64,000 nucleotides of DNA from Crateriforma sp964453205 (lineage in GTDB: Bacteria > Planctomycetota > Planctomycetia > Pirellulales > Pirellulaceae), in assembly GCA_964453205.1 (NCBI GenBank), contig CAYVRC010000007.1, positions 9,178 to 73,177 on the forward strand, in the 5' to 3' direction. A model generated the notes under the pieces. The model worked only from the letters and a program-made list of their open reading frames with translations. It made no database searches and was not told the origin of the DNA. Positions 46,040 to 54,788 of this stretch are shown piece by piece. Within the stretch, counting starts at the first letter, position 1, and the number at the start of each line of letters is the position of its first letter. Both the position numbers and the translations under genes were made by a program.

Positions 46040-47323
46040 ATGCGAACAAATCGACGCACCTTCATTCGTTCCGCCGCGGCCGCCGGTGCCGTCGCGGCCT
46101 CGACGACCGTCGCCCGAAATGCCGTCGCCGCGGATGACAAGAAACTGACCATCGGCGTGATCGGTGTCGGCTGGTACGGCATGGTCGATGCAAAAGCGGC
46201 GTTGAAGGTCGGCGGTGTGGAAGTCACCGCCATCTGCGACGTCGATCGCGAACACTTGGAGGCCGCCGCCGCCGAACTGGACACGATCCAAGGCAGTCGT
46301 CCGGCGATGTTCGCTGATTATCAGCAGATGCTGGAAAAGGCGACGCCCGACGTGGTGATCATCGGGACGCCGCCGCACTGGCACGCGTTGCAACTGATCG
46401 CGGCCTTGCAAGCGGGTTGCAACGTTTACTGCGAAAAGCCGCTGACGTACGACGTTCGCGAAGGCCAAGCCTTGGTCGCCGCGGTCAACGATTCCGGCAA
46501 GGTCGTGCAGGTCGGATTTCAACGTCGTCAGAGTCGATCTTACGCGGAAGTCAAAGACTTCATTGCGGCGGGCAAGGCGGGCCGAATCGTTCAAGCCGAT
46601 GTCCAGATCCATTACACCGCGGGCACCAAGGATCCCACACCGCAACCGCCGCCGGCGACGCTGGACTGGGAACAATGGTGCGGCCCGGCGCCGTTGATTC
46701 CCTACAGCCCTCAAGTCGGCCACAAAAGTTGGCGTTTGGAAAAGACGACGGGCCACGGGCACTTGGTCGACTGGGGCATCCACAACATCGATGCGACGCG
46801 AATGGTCCTCGATTTAGGGCTTCCCGATCGCATCACCGCCGACGGTGGCATCTACCGGTACAAGGACATCATCACGACCCCCGACACTTTGACGGCTTGC
46901 TTCGAATTCGACGGGTTGCCGGTGGTCTGGCGGCATCGCTTGTGGGGCGCGACGGAAACGGATCCCCAGTTCAACAATGGGATCTTCTTTTACGGTGAAG
47001 ACGCCACGATTTTCAGCAACGATCAACGTTGGGTGGTGTTCCCGAAAAAGGGCGACCCGCAACCGCACGAGGCGAAGACGGACCTGGGCACCAACCACAT
47101 GGCGAACTTTTTGAACAGCGTTCGCGGTCGGGAAGCATTGAAATGCCCGATCGAACAAGGTTTTCAGTCCACCGCGACCGTCCAGCTCGGCATGATCGCC
47201 TACGAAAGCGGAACCGTCGTCCACTTCGACGGCGAAACCGAACAGATCAAGGACAACGCGGCGGCCGGTGACCTGCTGTCCCGCGACTACCGATCGCCGT
47301 GGAAGCATCCGTTCCACGTGTAG
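46040..47323 (+). CDS. Tat-exported Gfo/Idh/MocA-family oxidoreductase
   Basis: 427 residues. The N-terminus NRRTFIRS plus a hydrophobic Ala-rich stretch to about 30 is a twin-arginine signal, so the enzyme folds with its NAD(P) cofactor before export. The nucleotide fold is IGVIGVGWYG (38-47), the catalytic EKP motif is at 132-134 with HWHAL upstream, and the C-terminal substrate domain contains WGIHNIDATRMVLDLG. Planctomycetes have many such exported dehydrogenases, presumed to act on sugars or inositols; the substrate is unknown. The start at 46040 directly precedes the signal. Confidence 0.9.
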   Translation: MRTNRRTFIRSAAAAGAVAASTTVARNAVAADDKKLTIGVIGVGWYGMVDAKAALKVGGVEVTAICDVDREHLEAAAAELDTIQGSRPAMFADYQQMLEKATPDVVIIGTPPHWHALQLIAALQAGCNVYCEKPLTYDVREGQALVAAVNDSGKVVQVGFQRRQSRSYAEVKDFIAAGKAGRIVQADVQIHYTAGTKDPTPQPPPATLDWEQWCGPAPLIPYSPQVGHKSWRLEKTTGHGHLVDWGIHNIDATRMVLDLGLPDRITADGGIYRYKDIITTPDTLTACFEFDGLPVVWRHRLWGATETDPQFNNGIFFYGEDATIFSNDQRWVVFPKKGDPQPHEAKTDLGTNHMANFLNSVRGREALKCPIEQGFQSTATVQLGMIAYESGTVVHFDGETEQIKDNAAAGDLLSRDYRSPWKHPFHV

Positions 47324-47371
47324 GCTTCGCTCTGACGGATAGGCGATCACGCGGGGCGTGAGGATGCGGTC

Positions 47372-47439
47372 CTGATCGGTTCACCGCGCTGATCGGTTCA
47401 CCGGGCTGATCGGTGCACCGGGCTGATCGGTGCACCGCG
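47372..47439. repeat. Four 17-bp tandem repeats between convergent genes
   Basis: CTGATCGGTTCACCGGG and close variants (GGTTC/GGTGC and CGCG/CGGG) occur four times without spacing, 68 bp in all. They lie between the convergent Gfo/Idh/MocA and response-regulator genes. The unit length is not a multiple of three, so this array is not a coding repeat. Confidence 0.88.
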
Positions 47440-47462
47440 GCGGGTGATCGATGCGGCCGGGC

Positions 47463-47915
47463 TCAGACGCCGGCCAGTGTCGGCGTGCTGTGGATCATCA
47501 GTTTCTTTTGATTCCGAACGACCCGCATGAACTCCGCTTCGCTGACCGGCTTGGCGATGTAATCGTGAACATCCAGCTCCGCGCAGCGTGCTTTCAGTTC
47601 GGGGTCATCGGCGGCCGTCAGCACCACGGTCGTCAGGTTCAAGCGGCCTCCGTGCATCTCCGGCAGGGCTTCGAGGATGTCGATGCCGGTGCCGTCGGGC
47701 AACATCATGTCCAGCAGCAACAGGTCCGGAATCGGGGCGCGGGCGAACACGCTTTCACGACGCAAAAACTGAATCGCCTCCGCCACGCTTCGGCACAACG
47801 TCACGCGATGATGCACTCCGCTGGAACGCAGCGCGTGGATCGTCACCCGCGCGTCCATCAGGCCGTCTTCGACCAACAGAATCTCCATCGGCTTGGTTCG
47901 TGAATTTCCCAGCAT
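47463..47915 (-). CDS. Single-domain response regulator (Rcp1/CheY-like)
   Basis: 150 residues with only a receiver domain. Acidic pair Glu16-Asp17 (ILLVED), phosphoacceptor Asp69 (LLLLDMMLPDG), Thr100 and Lys122 (YIAKPVS) are all present. There is no output domain, so it likely signals by protein contact. The ATG at 47915 has AGGAGA 6 nt upstream, giving a 9-residue leader before MEILLVED. It is 45 nt downstream of the hemerythrin-like gene, so the two are probably cotranscribed. No histidine kinase is next to them. Confidence 0.92.
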   Translation of the reverse strand: MLGNSRTKPMEILLVEDGLMDARVTIHALRSSGVHHRVTLCRSVAEAIQFLRRESVFARAPIPDLLLLDMMLPDGTGIDILEALPEMHGGRLNLTTVVLTAADDPELKARCAELDVHDYIAKPVSEAEFMRVVRNQKKLMIHSTPTLAGV

Positions 47916-47960
47916 GATTGGTCTCCTTGATGACCTAGGTTGCAGGATCCGAGAGCCGGC

Positions 47961-48446
47961 TCAGTGGAGCGCCCGCGCGATCAATTCGGCTTCGAGTTGT
48001 TCGTGCGCGCGGAACTGGGCGTCGAAGGCTTCGGTCGCGGCGACCAAGCCCAATAAACCTTGCACGCCGACGCCACGGTATTGCAGCTCCTCGGCGTGTT
48101 CGGCCAAGTCGGACAGACGCAGGTAAAGTTGACAGTGTTGATCGTGAGCTTTCGTCGCCGTGATCTGGCTGTCCTCGCCGTCGTACTTGCCCAGCCAAGG
48201 TCTCTCCGTCGCGGCCACTTCGATGAACCCGTAGGCTTCTTCCAAAGCGAACTGCATCGACAACTGGTCACGCAGTTGATCGAGCAATCGCGTCAGGCGA
48301 CGTACGGTTTCCGGGGACGTGTCGGATCGTTCGCAGGTTTGGCGGACGTGATGGACGGTTTGCCAGAGGTCCGGATTGCTGTCTTTGATTTCTTGCAAGA
48401 ACGCGGGATTGACCACCAGCGTTTTGGTCGCAGTCATCGTCGTCAT
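47961..48446 (-). CDS. Hemerythrin-like (HHE-type) four-helix protein
   Basis: 161 residues, probably a four-helix bundle. Candidate iron ligands are His32/His33 in TVHHVRQTCE, Glu69/Glu70 in the FALEEAYGF helix (where most HHE domains have a His two residues before), His101 and His104 in KAHDQHCQL and His148 in FRAHEQLEAEL. This fits an oxygen- or iron-binding hemerythrin-like domain, though the His-to-Gln change (Gln66, QFALEE) makes metal binding uncertain. The ATG at 48446 has GGAGGA 8 nt upstream. It precedes the response regulator by 45 nt. Confidence 0.7.
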   Translation of the reverse strand: MTTMTATKTLVVNPAFLQEIKDSNPDLWQTVHHVRQTCERSDTSPETVRRLTRLLDQLRDQLSMQFALEEAYGFIEVAATERPWLGKYDGEDSQITATKAHDQHCQLYLRLSDLAEHAEELQYRGVGVQGLLGLVAATEAFDAQFRAHEQLEAELIARALH

Positions 48447-48571
48447 CAATCGTGTCCTCCGTGGAATGGCGGCGACGCGGACCCGGTCGCCGTAAAGAAG
48501 AGACCTTCATCAGAAGGTACGGAGCGACGCAAGTCAAGTTTTTTCTGAAGTCCTCGGCGGCCTGCGACCAT

Positions 48572-49492
48572 TCATCGCCGCAATAATCCGTACCAAACGA
48601 TGCACCAAATCGCGCTGACGCCGTCGCGCCAGCCGATTTTTTTGCCTTCGCCGTACCAGCGGTGTTGGTACCGGATCGGCTTTTCGGCGAATCGAAGCCT
48701 CTGGCGTGCGAATCGAGCGGTGAGTTCGATCTCGATGCCGAAGCGTCTTTCTCGACAGGCGGCCACGGCGGCCCGAAACGCGTCGCCCCGCGCCATCTTG
48801 TAACAAGTCTCCACATCGGTCAGCCGAGGGCCGATGGCGATGCTAGCAAAGGTCGACAAGCCGCGATTGACTTGGGTGTGCCACCAAGGCGAAGCCAGGC
48901 GATCCGGGCCGCCATAGCGTGTACCGTAGACCACGTCCGCGTGGCCCTCGATCAGCGGCCGCAGCATCGCGCGAAAGTCAGCCGGGTCGTATTCCATGTC
49001 GGCGTCTTGGACGACAACCACGTCGCCCCCGGACGCCGTCACGCCGCTGCGGATCGCGGCACCCTTGCCCAGGTTTTGTTCATGCACGATGCAGCGGATT
49101 TCGACGTGACTGGCATCTTCGGATTGCCGACAGGATGCTCGGATGCGCGACAATTGGGCAGCCGAATGATCATCGCTGCCGTCGTCGACCAAAATGATCT
49201 CCAGCGGCAATCCGGTCGCGATCAATCGATCGACGACCCGGCAAACCGTGGTCGCTTCGTTGTAAACGGGAACGACGACCGACAACCGAAAGTCGTCGGG
49301 CAGATCAAAGATGTCCAATCGATCACAAACCGCTTCGCCGAGCGATTCACGCATCGACGCGACATACGCTTTCGTCCAAGTCCGTCTCGCGGCGTCCAGA
49401 TCTTCCACCGGGCGGACGGTCGCTTGCGACGACTCGACGTCGGACGGCGGGGCTTGACGGCTCAACGCATCGACCAGTTGGCGAACGGACAA
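48572..49492 (-). CDS. Family 2 glycosyltransferase (dolichol-phosphate-mannose-synthase type)
   Basis: 306 residues. The GT-A fold begins VVPVYNE (73-79), with DDGSDD at 103-108 and the metal-binding DADMEYDP near 166. The later KMARGDAF and GIEIELTARFARQ segments fit prenyl-phosphate-linked sugar transferases (DPM1/Ppm-like). A hydrophobic patch near the C-terminus (AIWCIVWYG) suggests membrane contact. The first ATG is well inside the protein, so the TTG at 49492 is used with low certainty, giving a 70-residue N-terminal extension. Ends 126 nt from the hemerythrin-like gene. Confidence 0.85.
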   Translation of the reverse strand: MSVRQLVDALSRQAPPSDVESSQATVRPVEDLDAARRTWTKAYVASMRESLGEAVCDRLDIFDLPDDFRLSVVVPVYNEATTVCRVVDRLIATGLPLEIILVDDGSDDHSAAQLSRIRASCRQSEDASHVEIRCIVHEQNLGKGAAIRSGVTASGGDVVVVQDADMEYDPADFRAMLRPLIEGHADVVYGTRYGGPDRLASPWWHTQVNRGLSTFASIAIGPRLTDVETCYKMARGDAFRAAVAACRERRFGIEIELTARFARQRLRFAEKPIRYQHRWYGEGKKIGWRDGVSAIWCIVWYGLLRR

Positions 49493-50559
49493 AAAGTTAA
49501 AAAGATTTTTGGCGGACCTTCAAAAGGTGCACGCCGAGTTTAACGTTTTTCGAAGCCTTACTGTGACGACGCCGCCGACGCCGCCGACGCGACCGACGGC
49601 ACGGCGAACAAGGGCTCGACGTTTCGGCGGACTTGCGATGAGCGACGTCGGTCGCCCGGGCGAATTCTAAAAAAAGTTTGTCGGTCGTTGATCGTGTTTT
49701 TCGCGTCTTGCTCGGCGCGGCAAAAAAAAGATACGTCGAAGGGGCCACTCGATGTTGACACACGATCCCACCGAGCGCAAATTCTTCGCGTCATCGACAC
49801 CGATCGTTCACCGGCTTGAACGATGGTGTTCCATCACTTTAGCGGAGTTCTTAAGATGCCTTCGATCTGCGACTCGACCTTGGTTCTTTCTCGCGAGTCC
49901 GCTGAAGCATTTTATCCCGCGCCGGATACCCGTTGATCCCCGATTGATCGGCACGAGAGAGTCTCTCTCTGTTCCTGCGACCGCCAGGTCGAGCTCGTCC
50001 ACAAGAGGACCCGTTCGGTTCGGTGGATCGGTCCGCAGCGTTCGCGTCTTGCGAATATTGGGCGGGCTTTCGACGGGTTCTTTTCACGCAGTCGATCGAC
50101 GAATGATTCGCTCGATCGGTAGTCGCTGCACGGATTGCGGCAGTTCGTCCAAGGGAGAGGGCAGGATGGAACGCGCCTACGACTCAGCCCCAGTCGTAGT
50201 ACAAGGATGTCGCTCCCTTTTTTGTTGTCCACGGTGTCTTCGCGGGTCGTTGTTTTGATCACGCCGATTTGACGAGGATCATTTGGTTGGTGGGTTCGCA
50301 CGGAAGCGGCGAAACTGGACAAATGCCGTGGCGGATGCGAGCCGGTTTTGCATGAAGCAAAATTGGCTCGCGCTTTTTTACGGCGGACCCGTTTTCACAG
50401 CGGACCCGTTTTCTTTGCGGCGGCCCCGTCGCATCGGTGCTGGGCCCGGAGATGGCACGGGGCCCTGGAGATAGCGCGTAGACGTGGCGACGGATTCCGG
50501 GGTAAACAACAGGGCCGTGTGTAAACGACGATCCAGCCCGCGCCGAACGACCCTGGCCT
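49493..50559 (+). ncRNA. Long noncoding stretch with hairpins and a terminator; candidate structured RNA
   Basis: About 1.07 kb without a convincing protein gene: reading frames are Arg/Ser/Cys-rich and show no domain. It contains a strong bulged hairpin at 49798-49828 (ATCGTTCA/TGAACGAT plus CACC/GGTG), a perfect 8-bp hairpin at 50177-50199 (CTACGACT/AGTCGTAG), and an intrinsic terminator at 50337-50379 on the plus strand, with no plus-strand gene upstream for it to end since 47323. A transcript from about 49.7 to 50.38 kb is therefore plausible. I do not see the signatures of RNase P RNA, 4.5S RNA or 6S RNA. Confidence 0.4.
50337..50379 (+). terminator. Intrinsic terminator with no annotated gene upstream
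   Basis: A 15-bp stem (GCGAGCCGGTTTTGC with GCAAAATTGGCTCGC, two G-U pairs), a 5-nt loop, GC and six T residues. The nearest plus-strand protein gene upstream ends at 47323, about 3 kb away, and a plus-strand gene (rhomboid) starts only at 50560. Confidence 0.88.
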
Positions 50560-51330
50560 ATGATTCCGCTTCGTGACAGCATTCCCAGCCGGACCACCCC
50601 TGTTGTCAATTATGTGGTCATCGCGATCTGCTCGCTGGCCTTCTTGGCCCAGGTGACTTCTCAGGATTCCGGGACGACGATCGTGCAGCGTTTCGGGATG
50701 GTGCCGCTGCGACTGAGCGACCCGAGCGCCGAGATCATGGTCCCGACCCCCGCGATCGTGCAAACGGTTCAGGGGCCGCGCCGGGTTTTGGTGCAGCAGA
50801 CTTTGCCGCCGCCCGGCGTGCCGATTTGGGCGACCGTGGTCACTTGCATGTTTTTGCACGGCGGCTGGATGCACTTCCTCGGCAACATGTGGTTTCTGTA
50901 CATCTTCGGGGACAACGTGGAGGACCGCCTGGGGCACGTCGGCTACGCCTTGGCCTATTTGGCGACGGGGATCGCCGCCGGTCTGGCGCACTTCGCGGCC
51001 GATCCGACCAGCCCGGTCCCGACGATCGGTGCCAGCGGAGCGATCGCCGGCGTGATGGGAGCCTATGCGTTTCTGTATCCTCATGCCAAGGTCTTGGCGG
51101 TGCTGCCGATCTTCATCTTCTTGCACACGTTCGTGTTGCCGGCGCCGATTTTCCTGGGCATCTGGTTTCTCCTGCAGACGTTCAGCGGCATCGGGTCGAT
51201 CACCAGCGGCGCGGCCGGCGGGGTGGCGTGGTGGGCGCACGTGGGAGGTTTCGTCGCCGGCGGGCTGTTGGCGGTCGCGGTGGGCCGATCGACGCTGGGG
51301 CACCAGGCTGTCACGGACAGGCGATTCTGA
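50560..51330 (+). CDS. Rhomboid-family intramembrane serine protease
   Basis: 256 residues. The catalytic serine is Ser159 in GASGAI and the partner histidine His227 in WWAHVGGF; the HGGWMHFLGN loop at 100-109 is the conserved L1 region. About six membrane helices are visible. A 60-residue loop (about 30-90, with LSDPSAEIMVP) between the first helix and that loop is larger than in GlpG. It would cut transmembrane substrates, perhaps for quorum or adhesion signalling; the substrate is unknown. It is 233 nt upstream of the sigma-54-type groES promoter element edges and not obviously cotranscribed. Confidence 0.92.
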   Translation: MIPLRDSIPSRTTPVVNYVVIAICSLAFLAQVTSQDSGTTIVQRFGMVPLRLSDPSAEIMVPTPAIVQTVQGPRRVLVQQTLPPPGVPIWATVVTCMFLHGGWMHFLGNMWFLYIFGDNVEDRLGHVGYALAYLATGIAAGLAHFAADPTSPVPTIGASGAIAGVMGAYAFLYPHAKVLAVLPIFIFLHTFVLPAPIFLGIWFLLQTFSGIGSITSGAAGGVAWWAHVGGFVAGGLLAVAVGRSTLGHQAVTDRRF

Positions 51331-51445
51331 ACTTCTGTCTTGCCAGCCGGCCGACTGCCACTCCGACCGGCCGGTTCCGACCGGTCGACCGGCTATGAAT
51401 GTTTAAAGTCCTTCCTGGAAAGGAGTTAACGCTCGCGTGTCGTCT

Positions 51446-51462
51446 CTGGCACACGGCTTGCT
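51446..51462 (+). promoter_or_regulatory. Putative sigma-54 (-24/-12) promoter of groES-groEL
   Basis: CTGGCAC-N5-TTGCT at 51446-51462. The GG and GC pairs are spaced exactly as in the RpoN consensus TGGCACG-N4-TTGCW, with one mismatch in the GCACG block. The predicted transcription start is about 51474, giving a 5' leader of about 140 nt before groES. No CIRCE element (TTAGCACTC-N9-GAGTGCTAA) is seen in this leader. Confidence 0.65.
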
Positions 51463-51612
51463 CTAGAGCCCATCGCAAAGGTTCGGGCTGTCAGTCCGGC
51501 GATCGGGTGACGGCACAGTGGCGGACAGACGTCGCGATGCGGGACCCGCGCATTCCCACACGAAAACTTCACCACCCTTCTTCTTTCCGACTCAACGAAA
51601 GGTGTCACGGAA

Positions 51613-51930
51613 ATGGCAACTGCCACGAAAACTCAGTCCAAGATCAAGCTTCAACCCCTCGGCGAACGCATCGTCGTCCAGCGTGAAGAGAGCGAAGACG
51701 TTACCGCCGGCGGCATCGTGCTTCCTGATTCGGCCAAAGAAAAGCCCGCCCGCGGAACCGTGATCGCGATCGGGACCGGCAAGCTTCTCGACGACGGCAG
51801 CCGCAGCGAGAGCCAACTCAAGGCCGGCGACCGCGTCTTGTTCAGCAGCTACGCCGGCGAAAACGTCGAGATCGGCGACGTCGAGTATTTGCTGATGCGT
51901 GAAGACGACGTCTTGGCCGTCATCGAGTGA
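51613..51930 (+). CDS. groES: Co-chaperonin GroES (Cpn10)
   Basis: 105 residues, slightly longer than the usual 97 because of an N-terminal extension (MATATKTQSK). Family marks: KLQPLGERIVVQR, the mobile-loop region ESEDVTAGGIVLPDSAKEKPARG (parts of this) and the SYAGENVEIGDVEYLLM C-terminal strand. It caps GroEL for folding. Its groEL follows after 160 nt on the same strand. The -24/-12 element at 51446-51462 would make this a sigma-54-controlled pair. Confidence 0.97.
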   Translation: MATATKTQSKIKLQPLGERIVVQREESEDVTAGGIVLPDSAKEKPARGTVIAIGTGKLLDDGSRSESQLKAGDRVLFSSYAGENVEIGDVEYLLMREDDVLAVIE

Positions 51931-52090
51931 TGAGGCCCGGGGCCTCGGGTCGCCGGTGACAGGTTTCCGATCACGTCACCGGTCGCTCGCCGACGGCCCC
52001 GCCTTAGCCCGCTCGAACCCGAAACCTCGGTCGAACCCGAATTTTCAACACCCGTTATCCGAAACACCAGCTAACAGAGACCCCTTACTC

Positions 52091-53707
<1,617 letters not shown>

Positions 53708-53753
53708 TCATGATCCGGATTCGCCTCCCGGCGGGTCCGATCGTTCGAAAAAG

Positions 53754-53795
53754 AAAGGCCGGCGAGGGAAAGTCCCGCGTCGGCCTTTTTTTTTA
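53754..53795 (+). terminator. Intrinsic terminator after groEL
   Basis: AAAGGCCGGCG pairs with CGTCGGCCTTT (one G-T pair), a small GGG/CCC inner stem sits in the loop, and a run of eight or nine T follows. It starts about 46 nt past the groEL stop and ends the groES-groEL transcript. Confidence 0.92.
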
Positions 53796-53853
53796 TTCCG
53801 GCGGTCGAATTCGGTCCCGCCCGAAAACACAACCAAGTCACCCCATCCGATCG

Positions 53854-54657
53854 ATGCCCGACTCCGACGACTGGTACGACTATCCTCAGTATTTCGACAT
53901 GGTCTTTCGTGACGAGACGGATGACGAAGTCGCATTCTTTGAACAAGCGTTCCGTCGTTTCGCGGCCGGTCCGTTTCGACGTCGCCCGGTCAAACGGCTG
54001 TTGGAACCGGGGTGCGGCAGCGGTCGTCTGATCGCCGCGTTGGCCGCCAAGGGGTACGAATGTTGCGGGTTGGACTTGAACGAGCCGATGCTGCGGTACC
54101 TTCGACGACGGCTCCGCCGGGCCGGTTTGTCGGCCGAAACGGTTCGCGGCGACATGACGGACATGTGTTTCAAAAAGTCGGAGGTGTTCGATTCCGCCTT
54201 TTGCACTTTCAACACGTTCCGGCATTTGCAAACCGACGACGCGGCGATCGCCCACCTGCGCAGCGTCGCCGAGTGCGTGCGGCCGGGCGGCCTTTATATC
54301 CTCGGGTTTCATCTGATCCCGTTGGACGCTGATCCGGAATGCATCGAACGCTGGAGAGCATCCGCCGGCGGCACGTCGGTCCATGTGACCTTGAAGGTGA
54401 TCGAATTCAACCGCCGTCGTCGCCAAGAAAAGCTGCGGGTGTCGATCAAGGCCACACGACGCAGCGGGGAGGTCAAGCGAATCCGCAGCGAATTTCCGCT
54501 GCGGCTGTACACGGTGTCACAAGCGAAACGGCTGTTGGCCCGCGTCGACGATCGGTGGGAGATCGCCGAGGTTTATGACTTTGACTACGACATCGATCAG
54601 CCCCGGATCCTGGACGACGATCTGACGGACGCATTGTTCGTGCTGCGGCGGCGGTAG
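53854..54657 (+). CDS. Class I SAM-dependent methyltransferase
   Basis: 267 residues. The SAM-binding motif I is LLEPGCGSGR (49-58), with acidic residue in GLDLNEPMLRYLRRR as motif II and RGDMTDMCF as motif III. The C-terminal part binds the substrate; it is basic and unlike known rRNA or small-molecule methyltransferases I can name. The ATG at 53854 (MPDSDDWYDYPQYFD) is used because the DWYDYPQYFDMVF opening is typical of this methyltransferase group, and the frame upstream runs back through the terminator. Confidence 0.82.
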   Translation: MPDSDDWYDYPQYFDMVFRDETDDEVAFFEQAFRRFAAGPFRRRPVKRLLEPGCGSGRLIAALAAKGYECCGLDLNEPMLRYLRRRLRRAGLSAETVRGDMTDMCFKKSEVFDSAFCTFNTFRHLQTDDAAIAHLRSVAECVRPGGLYILGFHLIPLDADPECIERWRASAGGTSVHVTLKVIEFNRRRRQEKLRVSIKATRRSGEVKRIRSEFPLRLYTVSQAKRLLARVDDRWEIAEVYDFDYDIDQPRILDDDLTDALFVLRRR

Positions 54658-54788
54658 CAACCGGCACGTCCTCACCAACTGGCACGTCTTCGCCGACCGG
54701 AACGACGCACGCCTCGGGTACCCGCACAGCGGATTTCGCTTCCGCTCGCCGGTGTCCCGCCGGGGGCCGGCCCGGTAATATTGCCGGC

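Noticed and set aside
49752..50258. 168-codon plus-strand frame in the long noncoding stretch
   Set aside because: Arg/Ser/Cys-rich, no domain, no ribosome-binding site, and it overlaps hairpins; weaker than a noncoding explanation.
49493..50559. RNase P RNA, 4.5S RNA or 6S RNA in this stretch
   Set aside because: I could not find the conserved RNase P or SRP RNA core motifs; the region may be an RNA but not one of these by eye.
51399..51686. 95-codon frame upstream of and overlapping groES
   Set aside because: Despite a purine-rich AAAGGAG nearby, it overlaps the groES start in another frame and its translation has no family likeness.
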